Positions 1-8,593 of a stretch of 64,000 bases of DNA are shown here, piece after piece. The DNA is from Thermoanaerobaculia bacterium (GTDB lineage: Bacteria; Acidobacteriota; Thermoanaerobaculia; Multivoradales; Multivoraceae), in the NCBI GenBank assembly GCA_022822365.1, contig JAJEBV010000041.1, positions 1-64,000 on the forward strand, written 5' to 3'. Made by a program: the position numbers and the translations under genes. The first letter of the stretch is position 1; the number at the start of each line of letters is the position of its first letter. The notes under the pieces were generated by a model. The model made no database searches, was not told the origin of the DNA, and saw only the letters and a list, made by a program, of their open reading frames with translations.

Positions 1-138
1 GGATGTGAGGTCTGCGCGCACTCCGCTCCGCTCGCTCCGGTTGGTCGTCGCTTGATGCAGGGCACCGGGCGTCGCTCGCTTCGAGTCCGCTGGGACCCTC
101 CCCACGGAGCCCCGGACCGGCTGGAGGGCGTCGCTGCC
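1..138. repeat. Left arm of inverted repeat flanking apbE
   Basis: The reverse complement of this stretch aligns with about 1236-1374. A 21-base block at 24-44 is perfectly inverted at 1331-1351. Other shared blocks are gacgccctccag (inverted), the ggtccca core and gcgagcgacg. The two arms bracket the apbE gene. The stretch looks non-coding and carries no transposase, so it reads as a repeated intergenic element rather than an insertion sequence end. The element may extend left of the window. Confidence 0.6.
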
Positions 139-140
139 GG

Positions 141-1178
141 CTAGTCGGCATTCCCGAATCGGTCGCGGAAGGCGGCGCTTGAGAGCTCCTCCAGAGAGTC
201 CCCGCTGTAGATCAGGAGCAGGGCAGTGATGTTGTTCTCGTCGGCCCAACGCAGGCCTGCGTCGGGTCCGAGAACCATGAGTGCGGTCGCATAGGCGTCG
301 GCCGCGGCGCAGCTCTGGTGGAACACGCTTGCCGAGGCAAGGGCGTGCTCGACGGGCCGGCCGGTGCGGGGATCGATCGTGTGGGAGTAGCGCACGCCGT
401 CGCGTTCCCAGTAGTTACGGTAGTCGCCGGACGTTGCGAGTGAGCCGTCGAAGAAGGGCAGGATCCTCTGTAGGCCGGACTGCGTCGGGTCTTCCGGTGC
501 GCTCGGCGGAGAATCGGTCGCGGGAACAGGCGGCCGTTCAATCGCGATGCGCCATGCATCGCCGGCTGGGCTATGTCCTGCGGTGCGCACCTCGCCTCCA
601 ACTTCGACGAGGTGATTGGCGAAACCTGCATGGTTGAGGGCTTCCGAAACCCGATCCGTTGCCCAGCCCTTGGCAATGGCGGACAGGTCAAGAGCCGACC
701 CATCTTCGAGCTTGAGCACTCGCCGCTCCTCGGACAGGAGTTCGATAGCGCCGATCGCGTTTCTCATTTCAGCCAGGCGATCATCAGCTACTGGAGTTGG
801 TTCCGCGTCGCGCCCAGGCGCACCGAAACCCCAGGCGTCGACCAGTGGCCCAACGGTCGGATCGAACGCCCCGCCACTGTCTTCCCGCACACGCCAGGCG
901 AGTTCCAGCACCGCCCAGGTTTCCTCCGAGAACACCAGGGACTCGCCGGCTCCAAGCCGGTTGAAACGAGAGATTTCCGAGTCCTCTCGATAGGTCGACA
1001 TCGCCCGGTCCACTGCATTCAGCCGTTCCTCAACGAGGCCCCGGATCGCCTCCCGATCGCCAGCCTCCGCCACAACGCGAACCCGGTAGTAGGTACCCAT
1101 CGTGGCTCCCTGGAGCAGAGCTTCTTCAGGTACCTGTGCGCAGCTCGGGACCAAGCCAACCAACGCCAGCACAGGCAT
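141..1178 (-). CDS. apbE: FAD:protein FMN transferase (ApbE)
   Basis: A 345-residue ApbE-family enzyme, which covalently attaches FMN to threonine in target proteins. Here the likely targets are NqrB and NqrC, encoded just upstream. Visible family motifs are ATMGTYY near residues 25-31, DLSAIAKGWATD at 164-175, SGDYRNYW at 250-257, HTIDPRTG at 266-273 and AAADAYATALMVLG at 291-304. The start at 1178 is preceded by ggaag at a short distance and gives an N-terminus (MPVLALVGLVPSC) that looks like a short lipoprotein signal with a lipobox-like VPSC. The open frame continues up to 1397, but that extension is repeat sequence and low in plausibility. The gene is the last of the nqr series, 265 bases after nqrF, and has repeat arms on both sides. 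Confidence 0.9.
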   Translation of the reverse strand: MPVLALVGLVPSCAQVPEEALLQGATMGTYYRVRVVAEAGDREAIRGLVEERLNAVDRAMSTYREDSEISRFNRLGAGESLVFSEETWAVLELAWRVREDSGGAFDPTVGPLVDAWGFGAPGRDAEPTPVADDRLAEMRNAIGAIELLSEERRVLKLEDGSALDLSAIAKGWATDRVSEALNHAGFANHLVEVGGEVRTAGHSPAGDAWRIAIERPPVPATDSPPSAPEDPTQSGLQRILPFFDGSLATSGDYRNYWERDGVRYSHTIDPRTGRPVEHALASASVFHQSCAAADAYATALMVLGPDAGLRWADENNITALLLIYSGDSLEELSSAAFRDRFGNAD

Positions 1179-1235
1179 CCACTTCCGCCCCCGGCAAGAC
1201 CACCGAACTAGCCCTTCACAGGAAGCAGCCGTTGG

Positions 1236-1374
1236 GTGGCCCGACGCCCTCCAGTCTGGTGGGGGTCCGGGGGAGGGGTCCCAGGTGGCTCGGAGCGAGC
1301 GACGGCCGACGCCCTTTCGGAAGCCGATTCCCAACCGGAGCGAGCGGAGCGCAGTGAGCACACCCCCTCCCATT
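1236..1374. repeat. Right arm of inverted repeat flanking apbE
   Basis: Imperfect inverted copy of 1-138, including the 21-base perfect match at 1331-1351. Part of it (1265-1287) is also perfectly inverted at 1395-1417, so the nqrF-apbE gap can form a long stem with a loop of about 107 bases. Such a structure could act on nqrF-apbE readthrough, but nothing in the sequence proves it. Confidence 0.6.
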
Positions 1375-1394
1375 CTCCAGTTGAGTGCGAACGG

Positions 1395-1434
1395 CACCTG
1401 GGACCCCTCCCCCGGACACCCGCCAGACGGGTGC
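1395..1434. repeat. Third partial copy of the intergenic repeat
   Basis: Bases 1395-1417 are the exact reverse complement of 1265-1287 (23 bases), and similarity continues through cccgccagac. It lies directly after the nqrF stop codon, where a transcript terminator or processing structure would be expected. Confidence 0.5.
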
Positions 1435-1443
1435 CACCGCGGC

Positions 1444-2661
1444 CTAGCCGAAGTCGTCGAAGGCGATGTTCTCAGGCTCGACTCCCAGGTCGTCGAGCAT
1501 CTTCATGCAGGCCTGGAGCATCAGGGGGGGGCCGCAGAGGTAGTACTCGCAGTCCTCCGGGGCGGGGTGGTCCTTCAGGTAGTTGTCGTAGAGGACCTGG
1601 TGGATGAAGCCGGTGTAGCCGTCCCAGTTGTCTTCCTCGAGCGGGTCGGAGAGGGCGAGGTGCCAGGTGAAGTTCGGGTTCTCCGCCGCGATCCTGTCGA
1701 AGTGGTCGGTGTAGAAGGCCTCGCGGTAGGAACGGGCGCCGTACCAGAAGGACACCTTGCGGTCCGTGTGGAGGCGGCGGAACTGGTCGAAGATGTGGGA
1801 GCGCATCGGCGCCATGCCGGCGCCGCCGCCGACGAATACCATCTCGGCGTCCGTGTCCTTGGCGAAGAACTCGCCGAAGGGGCCGGCGATCGTCACGTCG
1901 TCGCCTGGCTTCAGGTTGAAGATGTAGGAGGACATCTGGCCCGGCGGCAGGTCCATCTCGCGGGGCGGCGGCGTCGCCACGCGGACGTTCAGCATGATGA
2001 CGCCCTTCTCCTCCGGGTAGTTCGCCATCGAGTAGGCGCGCACGACCGTCTCGTCGACCTTGGAAACGAGGTTCCAGAGCTTGAAGCGGTCCCAGTCCTC
2101 GTGGTACTCGTCTTCGACCGTGAAGTCGCTGTAGTTCACGACGTGCGGCGGGCACTCGATCTGGATGTAGCCGCCGGCGCGGAAGGGGACCTCCTCGCCT
2201 TCGGGCAGTTCCAGCACGAGCTCCTTGATGAAGGTGGCGACGTTCTCGTTCGAGCGGACCTTGCACTGCCACTTCTTGACCCCGAAGACCTCGGCCGGGA
2301 TGCCGATCTTCATGTCTTCCTTGATCTTGACCTGGCAGCTCAGCCGGCAGCCGTCACGGGCCTCGCGGCGGCTGATGTGCGTCTTCTCGGTCGGCAGCAT
2401 GGCGCCGCCGCCCTCGAAGACGTCGACGGTGCAGACGCCGCAGGTGCCCTGGCCGCCGCAGGCCGAGGGAATGAAGATCTGGTGCTCGGCCAGGGTGCCG
2501 AGCAGGGTTCCGCCGGTGGACGCCGCGAGGGTCTTCTCGTCGTTGATCAGGATCGAGACCTCGCCGCCGGCGACGAGCCGGGCCTTGGCCTGCATCAGGA
2601 CCGTGACCAGGGCGAGGATGACGACGGTGAACATCGTCACCCCGAGGACGACGGTGATCAC
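1444..2661 (-). CDS. nqrF: Na+-translocating NADH:quinone oxidoreductase subunit F
   Basis: NqrF is the NADH-oxidising subunit of the sodium pump; it passes electrons from FAD to a [2Fe-2S] centre. The 405-residue product has the usual length. It shows one N-terminal membrane helix (residues 2-23), then a ferredoxin domain with the cluster ligands C68, C74, C77 and C109. A ferredoxin-reductase module follows, with [11 protein letters not shown] for flavin binding and [17 protein letters not shown] for nucleotide binding. It is the sixth gene of nqrABCDEF and overlaps nqrE by four bases (ATGA), so translation is probably coupled. Confidence 0.97.
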   Translation of the reverse strand: MITVVLGVTMFTVVILALVTVLMQAKARLVAGGEVSILINDEKTLAASTGGTLLGTLAEHQIFIPSACGGQGTCGVCTVDVFEGGGAMLPTEKTHISRREARDGCRLSCQVKIKEDMKIGIPAEVFGVKKWQCKVRSNENVATFIKELVLELPEGEEVPFRAGGYIQIECPPHVVNYSDFTVEDEYHEDWDRFKLWNLVSKVDETVVRAYSMANYPEEKGVIMLNVRVATPPPREMDLPPGQMSSYIFNLKPGDDVTIAGPFGEFFAKDTDAEMVFVGGGAGMAPMRSHIFDQFRRLHTDRKVSFWYGARSYREAFYTDHFDRIAAENPNFTWHLALSDPLEEDNWDGYTGFIHQVLYDNYLKDHPAPEDCEYYLCGPPLMLQACMKMLDDLGVEPENIAFDDFG

Positions 2662-3275
2662 AGCTGGATGCCCCCGAAGGCCATGAAGCCGAACGCCATC
2701 AATCCCGTGATGACGAAGGTCATGCCCAGGCCGCGCAGACCGTGGGGCACGTTGCTGTAGCGCAGGCGCTCACGGATGGAGGCCAGGGCGACGACGGCCA
2801 GGAACCAGCCGATGCCGTTGCCCAGACCGAAGACGACGCTCTCGCCGAAGTCGTAGTCCCGCTCGACCATGAACAGGGAACCGCCCAGGATCGCGCAGTT
2901 CACGGCGATCAGGGGCAGGAAGATGCCCAGCGTCGCGTGAAGCGCGGGGAAGAAGCGGTCGGTCGTCATCTCGACGAGCTGGACCATCGCGGCGATCGTG
3001 CCGATGAAGCAGAGCAGGTTCAGGAAGGTCAGATCGACTCCGGCGAACTCCGGGCTGATCCAGGCGAGCGCCCCTTCGTTCAGCAGGTGGGTCTGGATCA
3101 GGTTGTTCGCCGGCACGGTGACCGTGAGTACAAAGATGACCGCCAGACCGAGGCCGACCGCGGTCTCCACCTTCTTCGACACGGCCAGGAAGGAGCACAT
3201 GCCCAGGAAGAAGGTCAGCGCCATGTTCTCGATGAAGATGGCCTTCACGGCCAGGTTCAGGTATTCCTCGAACAT
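2658..3275 (-). CDS. nqrE: Na+-translocating NADH:quinone oxidoreductase subunit E
   Basis: NqrE is an integral membrane subunit of about 200 residues with six helices; with NqrD it forms the membrane scaffold of the Na+ channel and the intramembrane iron site. The 205-residue product carries the family's two inverted Cys-containing helices ([10 protein letters not shown] and AVNCAILGG). It starts 15 bases after nqrD and overlaps nqrF. Length and composition are normal. Confidence 0.97.
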   Translation of the reverse strand: MFEEYLNLAVKAIFIENMALTFFLGMCSFLAVSKKVETAVGLGLAVIFVLTVTVPANNLIQTHLLNEGALAWISPEFAGVDLTFLNLLCFIGTIAAMVQLVEMTTDRFFPALHATLGIFLPLIAVNCAILGGSLFMVERDYDFGESVVFGLGNGIGWFLAVVALASIRERLRYSNVPHGLRGLGMTFVITGLMAFGFMAFGGIQL

Positions 3276-3290
3276 CGTCCTGGCTCCTCC

Positions 3291-3917
3291 CTAGCCGTCC
3301 ATCTCGACCTGGGCGGGCTTATACACCCGCAACGCCCAGATCAATCCGCCGATGATGAAGAAGGCCGCGGGAGACAGCAGCATCAGACCGTTCGGCAGGT
3401 ACCAGCCGCCTTCCGAGACCGTGGGCAGAATGCTGTAGCCGTAGAGCTTCCCGGAACCGAACAGCTCGCGCAGGACCGCCGTGACCATCAGGATCGCGCT
3501 GTAGCCGATGCCGTTGCCGATGCCGTCGAGGATGGCCAGGGACGGCGGGTTCTGCATCGCGAACGCCTCTGCCCGGCCCATGATGATGCAGTTCGTGATG
3601 ATCAGCCCGACGAACACGGATAGCTGCTTGCTGATCTCGAACACGTAGGCCTTGAGAATCTGGTCGGTGACGATGACCAGCGACGCGATCACCGTCAACT
3701 GGACGATGATCCGGATGCTGTTCGGGATCTGGTGCCGGAGAATGCTGATCGTCAGATTGGAGACGGTCAGCACGCCGATGACGGCCGCGCACATGACGAC
3801 CGAGGTCTCCATCTTCGTGGTCACCGCCAGCGCCGAGCAGATGCCGAGCACCTGCAGCGCGATCGGATTGTTGTTGAAGAGGGGGTCGAGCGCCGCTTCG
3901 CTCTTCTTCACAGCCAT
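3291..3917 (-). CDS. nqrD: Na+-translocating NADH:quinone oxidoreductase subunit D
   Basis: NqrD is the inner-membrane partner of NqrE in the sodium pump. The product has 208 residues and several hydrophobic helices. It contains [15 protein letters not shown] and [14 protein letters not shown], the Cys-bearing half-helices conserved in the NqrD/RnfE family. Its ATG overlaps the nqrC stop by one base (TGATG), which suggests translational coupling. Confidence 0.97.
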   Translation of the reverse strand: MAVKKSEAALDPLFNNNPIALQVLGICSALAVTTKMETSVVMCAAVIGVLTVSNLTISILRHQIPNSIRIIVQLTVIASLVIVTDQILKAYVFEISKQLSVFVGLIITNCIIMGRAEAFAMQNPPSLAILDGIGNGIGYSAILMVTAVLRELFGSGKLYGYSILPTVSEGGWYLPNGLMLLSPAAFFIIGGLIWALRVYKPAQVEMDG

Positions 3918-4696
3918 CAGTTGGCCTCCGCGCGGATCCGGTTGAGGTAGGGCTCGAAGCCGTTTTCGCCGAGCCAGAACTCGAGCATGTTCGTCACTCC
4001 GTTGCTGGTGATCGTCGCGCCGGCGAGGCCGTCCACGCGGTGGGGATCCTGCTCGGGACCGTCGGCAAACCCCTTGATCACCGCGAGGCTGACCTTGCCC
4101 TCGTCATCGAAGGCCTTGCGCCCGGGCCAGCGGTCCTTCCAGCGCGGGTTGTCCACCTCGCCGCCCAGGCCCGGCGTCTCCTTGTGCTGGTAGTAGGTGA
4201 TGCCGCGCACGGTCGTCGTGTCCGCGTCGAGCGCCAGGAAGCCGTACAGCGTTCCCCAGAGTCCGAGGCCCTCGATCGGCAGCACGACCATCTCGAGTTC
4301 GCCGCCGTCGCCGCGCACCTCGTAGAGCAGAGCCCGGTCGGGAATGCGCTTGACCTTCGCGAGGTTGTCGGGGGCCTCCGTGCTGGTCGCGGGATCACGG
4401 GCGCGGCGCTGCTGGTCGAAGGTCGCGGTCTCGCCGTCCACCACCTCGCCGGAGGCGAGCTCGATCAGCACCGGTTCGATCGGCGCGAAGCGCTCGGCGA
4501 CCTGCGCCTCGTCGATCGGCTCGCCGGGCTGGAGCAGGCCCACGGCCTCGAGCACCCGCTTCTGCTTGTCGAGGGCGATGTTCTCGTCCTGGAGGTCCTC
4601 GAGGCTGACCGCGAACGAGGACACGAGGATCCCGCACACGATGCAGATCGCGGTCGCGAACAGGAGGGTGTAGCCGGTGGCCTGTCGGTTTGCCAT
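3917..4696 (-). CDS. nqrC: Na+-translocating NADH:quinone oxidoreductase subunit C
   Basis: NqrC carries a covalently bound FMN in the periplasmic part of the complex. The 259-residue product has an N-terminal membrane helix and a C-terminal LAGATIT motif. Threonine 228 is in the position of the flavinylated residue of known NqrC proteins (Thr225 in Vibrio, from memory). The canonical SGAT motif is AGAT here. ApbE, encoded downstream, would attach the FMN. The gap to nqrB is 42 bases. Confidence 0.96.
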   Translation of the reverse strand: MANRQATGYTLLFATAICIVCGILVSSFAVSLEDLQDENIALDKQKRVLEAVGLLQPGEPIDEAQVAERFAPIEPVLIELASGEVVDGETATFDQQRRARDPATSTEAPDNLAKVKRIPDRALLYEVRGDGGELEMVVLPIEGLGLWGTLYGFLALDADTTTVRGITYYQHKETPGLGGEVDNPRWKDRWPGRKAFDDEGKVSLAVIKGFADGPEQDPHRVDGLAGATITSNGVTNMLEFWLGENGFEPYLNRIRAEAN

Positions 4697-4738
4697 GGGA
4701 AGTTCCGCCGGTCGGGGAGAGTCTATTGCGCTATCTCG

Positions 4739-5992
4739 CTATTGCGCGTAACGCGCCTGGCGGCGCTTGATGTTCGCTTTCAGCACGTAATGGTCGATCA
4801 GGGGCGCGAACAGGTTCATGAACAGGATGCCGAGCATCACGCCTTCCGGGAAGGCGGGGTTCACGGTGCGGATCAGGATGGCCAGGACGCCGACGAGGAA
4901 ACCGTAGATGTAGCGGCCCCGGTTCGTCTGCGCGGCGCTCACCGGATCCGTGGCCATGAAGACGATGCCGAACGCCCAGCCGCCGAGCACGACGTGCCAG
5001 TGGAAGGGGACCGAGAGCATCGCGTTCGTGTTTGAGGCGACGAGGTTGAGCAGCAGGGAGATCGCCGCCGTGCCGGCCGTCGCAGCGACCATGATCCGCC
5101 AGGAGCCGATGCCGGTGGCGATCAGGATGGCCGCGCCGATCAGGCAGGCCAGCGCGGAGGTCTCACCCATCGATCCCGGGATGTCGCCCAGGAAGGCCTG
5201 CATCCAGGAGACCTTGCCCTCGATGGCGGTCAGCCCGTCCAGTGGAGCGCTGGAACCCTCGGCGGCCTCGAGCACCGCGATGTCACCGAGCGCGGTGGCA
5301 CCGCTGTAGCCGTCGGCCGAAGTGCCGGCCGCGATCCACACCGCGTCCCCGGAGATCTGGGCCGGATAGGCGAAGAACAGGAAGACCCGCGCCGTGAGCG
5401 CCGGGTTCAGCACGTTGTAGCCCGTGCCGCCGAAGATCTCCTTGCCGACGACGACGCCGAAGGTGATGCCGACCGCGACCTGCCAGAGCGGAATCGTCGG
5501 CGGCAGCACGAGCGGGAAGAGCATGCCGGTGACCAGGAAGCCCTCGTTCACGTCGTGCCGCCGGACGACCGCGAACAGTCCCTCCCAGAGGCCGCCCACC
5601 GCGAAGGTCACGACCAGGACCGGCAGGTAGTAGAGCGCGCCGTGGGCCGTGTTGGCGAGGAGGCTCGAAGCGTCGAAGGGCAACCCCAGCATCTCCATCG
5701 CGTCGGTCCGCCAGTTGGGCAGGGCCGTCGCGCCGCCCGCGATCGCTATGTGGATCTGCCGGCCGGTGTTCCACATCGCCATCAGGACGCAGGGCACGAG
5801 CGCCACGACGACCGTCATCATCAGGCGCTTGAGGTCGAGCGCGTCGCGCACGTGCGCGGCGCCGGCGGTCGTTTTGCCCGGCGTGTACAGGAAGGTGTCG
5901 GGCGCCTCGTACAGCGGGTAGAAGCGCTCGAAGCGGCCCCCGGGCTCGAAGTGGCGGGCCTGCCTGTCGAGAATGCGGCGCAGGAATCTCAT
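4739..5992 (-). CDS. nqrB: Na+-translocating NADH:quinone oxidoreductase subunit B
   Basis: NqrB is the main membrane subunit; it carries covalent FMN and riboflavin and takes part in Na+ translocation and quinone reduction. The product has 417 residues with about ten hydrophobic helices. The flavinylation motif DGYSGATAL is intact, with threonine 233 as the expected FMN attachment site. The gene lies 10 bases after nqrA. Confidence 0.97.
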   Translation of the reverse strand: MRFLRRILDRQARHFEPGGRFERFYPLYEAPDTFLYTPGKTTAGAAHVRDALDLKRLMMTVVVALVPCVLMAMWNTGRQIHIAIAGGATALPNWRTDAMEMLGLPFDASSLLANTAHGALYYLPVLVVTFAVGGLWEGLFAVVRRHDVNEGFLVTGMLFPLVLPPTIPLWQVAVGITFGVVVGKEIFGGTGYNVLNPALTARVFLFFAYPAQISGDAVWIAAGTSADGYSGATALGDIAVLEAAEGSSAPLDGLTAIEGKVSWMQAFLGDIPGSMGETSALACLIGAAILIATGIGSWRIMVAATAGTAAISLLLNLVASNTNAMLSVPFHWHVVLGGWAFGIVFMATDPVSAAQTNRGRYIYGFLVGVLAILIRTVNPAFPEGVMLGILFMNLFAPLIDHYVLKANIKRRQARYAQ

Positions 5993-6002
5993 CGGAGTGG
6001 CG

Positions 6003-7412
6003 CTAGCCTTCCTTCTCGATCAGCTCGAGCGCGTCGCGCAGGTACGGCCCGTACTCCGTCTTGCCGGGGCAGACGAAGGTGCAGAGCGCCAGATCCTCCT
6101 CCAGCAGCTCCAGGCAGCCGAGTTCCTCGGCGCGTTCGATGTCTCCGGCCACCAGGGACTTGAGCAGGAAGGTCGGCTGCAGGTCCCAGGGGAAGACGCT
6201 CTCGTAGAGGCCGATGGGCACGATCGCCCGGGGCGAGCCGTAGGTGGTCGTCGTCATCGCGAAGGACTTGCGCGGCAGCAGCGAGGAGGCGAAGGCGCGG
6301 GCGCGGGAGAAGGCGCCGAAACCGGGCGTGAGCCAGCCCAGGAAGTGGCGGCCGTGGTCGTCCTCGAGCACCGAGACGACCTCATGGAAGCGACCCAGGT
6401 AGCCATGGAGATCGGCCGGTGCGTTCTCGCCGATCGCGGTGCGTCCGGCGAGCGGCGAGCCGGTGACGACCCGCACGGCGCTCTCGGGGACGGCTTCCGT
6501 CCCTGTGCCGATCTCGCCCCTCGTCACGTCGGCGAGCGCGGCGCCGAGCCGCGTGCGCAGGAGCCTGGGCCGGCGCACCGGCGGACCGGCCAGCGCGACG
6601 ATGCGCTGGACATCCGGCGTCCCCGTCTCGAACAGGCGGCCGATCGCCAGCGTGTCCTGCAGCCCGATCTGCCACACCAGCTTGTTGCGGTTCACCGGGT
6701 CGAGCGTGTGGACGTGCATCCCCGCGGCGCCGGCGGGGTGGGGTCCCGTGAACTCCTCGACCCGGACCGGTTCGCTCGTTTCGACACCGGCGAGGGTGCC
6801 GGGCGCGCGGCAGAGAAACACGGGTCCGTCCGTCAGCCGGGTCAGCGCGGCGAGACCTCGCTCGAGATCGCCCGTGCGCCCCTCGACGATCCGGTCCGCC
6901 GCGGGCGCGAACGGTTCCGTGTTCATCGCGGTGACGAAGATCGATTTCGGCACCGAATCGACGGCGGCGCTGCGTCCGAAGGGACGCGCGCGCAGGGAGA
7001 CCCAGTCCCCCGACTCCACCAGCAACGCCTGCACCTCCGCGCGGGAAAGGGCGCTCGGGTGTCTTCCGGTGTAGCTGGCGAAGCCGACTCCGGCGCCGCT
7101 GGAACTCGCCTGGTCGGAAGGATCCACCCGCACGACGACCGAGATCAATGCCCGCTTGGCGCCGCGATTCACCGCCGCCACGGTTCCCGCGGCGGGAGAC
7201 GTGAAGCGAACGCCCGGCTGCTTGCGGTCTTCGAACAGGAGCTGGCCACGCTGCACGGCATCGCCCGGCCCGACGTGCATGGCCGGTTTCATGCCGGGGT
7301 AGTCGGCCGCGCTGACGGCGACGGTACCCGGCGCCGCGGCGTCATCGAGCGTCTGCTCGGGAGACCCCGCGATCGGCAGGCTCAGTCCCCGCCTGAAACG
7401 GTGCGTGCCCAT
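6003..7412 (-). CDS. nqrA: Na+-translocating NADH:quinone oxidoreductase subunit A
   Basis: NqrA is the soluble cytoplasmic subunit involved in ubiquinone binding. The frame opens at 7499, but the family N-terminus ([12 protein letters not shown]) fits a start at 7412. That start is preceded by agga at a good distance and gives 469 residues, close to the usual 440-460. It is the first gene of the operon. The 160 bases between it and the divergent gene at 7574 should hold the promoter; I could not identify clear -35 and -10 boxes. Confidence 0.96.
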   Translation of the reverse strand: MGTHRFRRGLSLPIAGSPEQTLDDAAAPGTVAVSAADYPGMKPAMHVGPGDAVQRGQLLFEDRKQPGVRFTSPAAGTVAAVNRGAKRALISVVVRVDPSDQASSSGAGVGFASYTGRHPSALSRAEVQALLVESGDWVSLRARPFGRSAAVDSVPKSIFVTAMNTEPFAPAADRIVEGRTGDLERGLAALTRLTDGPVFLCRAPGTLAGVETSEPVRVEEFTGPHPAGAAGMHVHTLDPVNRNKLVWQIGLQDTLAIGRLFETGTPDVQRIVALAGPPVRRPRLLRTRLGAALADVTRGEIGTGTEAVPESAVRVVTGSPLAGRTAIGENAPADLHGYLGRFHEVVSVLEDDHGRHFLGWLTPGFGAFSRARAFASSLLPRKSFAMTTTTYGSPRAIVPIGLYESVFPWDLQPTFLLKSLVAGDIERAEELGCLELLEEDLALCTFVCPGKTEYGPYLRDALELIEKEG

Positions 7413-7573
7413 CGGATCCTGACGTCGGTAGTCGGGGTGCTCCGGCGAGCGAAGGCGAACAGGAACGCGTCGCTCAACCTGTTGCGGACTATTCCACAAA
7501 GGCCCGGGATGGGCAACAACCGCCAGGACCGGGCACCGGCATCCGCAGCCACCGACTGTTAGAGTTTCGGGTC

Positions 7574-8548
7574 ATGGACCAACTGGCCGATCAGGCTTCG
7601 CGGGGCGTTCGGACGGGCGCCGGCGAGCCCGCTTCCCGCGACTACAGAGGCTGCGATCGGGTTGCCATGACGCTCGCCGATCTGGACGCGGACGAGGGCC
7701 GCCGGGTCGAGTGCTGGGACGGGGCGACGCGGACCGCGATGGTCCTGCGGGAGCCGAGCGTTCAGCACGACTCCTCCACGAGTCGACTCGTCCAGTTGAT
7801 CAGGTCGATCGCTCATGCGCGCGGCGCCGCGATCTCCTCGGCAGGCTCGGCCGACCTCGTAGCCAGGAATGCCGCCGGGGTCAGGGATCTGATTCTCCAA
7901 GCCGACGCGACGATCTACGTCCACCCCGGGCGGGACTGGCCCGCGGGCGCTTACATCGAGGTGGATCGCGATCCCTTGCCGGATGTCGTGCTGGAAGTCG
8001 ATCACACCACCGATGTCCGGCAGGGCCGGAGAGGCCGCCGGGGAAAGCTGGACGACTACGCCGCCTGGAGACTGCCGGAGGTCTGGGTCGAGGTGCCCGA
8101 CTCTTCCTGGCGCCCGGGACGGCGGCCCGGGCTGACGATCTTCCTGTGGGAGGGCGAACGATACGTGGAGGCGCCGAGCAGCGGCGCCTTCCCGGGCTGG
8201 ACCGCCGCGGAGATCCATCGCGCCCTGAACGAGCGGGAAGAATCCGCCGAGACGGTCTCCGTGCTTCGCCGGGTGGGCCGCGCGATGGGCGCCGCCGAGG
8301 GGACCGGGCCGGACGACGATCCGTTCCTGCGGGAGGAGCGCAGGGAGGCCGCCGCCGAAGTCGTCCGCGCGACGGTCACCGAGGCGTTTGATTCGCGCGG
8401 CGTCCCGGTGTCGAGCGCGCTGCGGCGGTGGCTCGCCGAGTTCGACGATGCGTCCGATCCGGCGGGCGTGATTCGACTCGCGTTCACCTGCCGCGATGCG
8501 GACGAGTTTCTGCGGCGCGTCGAGGATGGCGGAGAAGCTGACGCGTGA
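7574..8548 (+). CDS. Uma2 family (DUF820) nuclease-like protein
   Basis: A 324-residue protein whose first two thirds match the Uma2/DUF820 family, a PD-(D/E)XK restriction-endonuclease fold. Visible core elements are VECWDG, an acidic strand at DATIYVHPG, PDVVLEVDHTTDV and KLDDYAAWRLPEVWVEVPD, which give the Asp, Glu and Lys expected for the fold. The last ~110 residues are charged and may form a C-terminal helical extension. Uma2 proteins are widespread and their biological role is unproven. A second copy lies at 10716 and shares similarity even upstream of the internal Met at 7667, which supports the longer start. It converges with the minus-strand gene ending at 8594. Confidence 0.8.
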   Translation: MDQLADQASRGVRTGAGEPASRDYRGCDRVAMTLADLDADEGRRVECWDGATRTAMVLREPSVQHDSSTSRLVQLIRSIAHARGAAISSAGSADLVARNAAGVRDLILQADATIYVHPGRDWPAGAYIEVDRDPLPDVVLEVDHTTDVRQGRRGRRGKLDDYAAWRLPEVWVEVPDSSWRPGRRPGLTIFLWEGERYVEAPSSGAFPGWTAAEIHRALNEREESAETVSVLRRVGRAMGAAEGTGPDDDPFLREERREAAAEVVRATVTEAFDSRGVPVSSALRRWLAEFDDASDPAGVIRLAFTCRDADEFLRRVEDGGEADA

Positions 8549-8593
8549 GGAGCACCGAGCGGGACGGCGCGGCCGAGTGCTCGGCTGGCAGCG

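Noticed and set aside
1-1434. Interpreting the apbE-flanking repeats as insertion-sequence ends
   Set aside because: There is no transposase, the enclosed gene is the functionally expected apbE, and no target-site duplication is visible.
1102-2760. 552-codon plus-strand frame opposite nqrF
   Set aside because: It is the antisense shadow of nqrF with low-complexity Val/Asp/Gly composition. The minus strand has all NqrF cofactor motifs.
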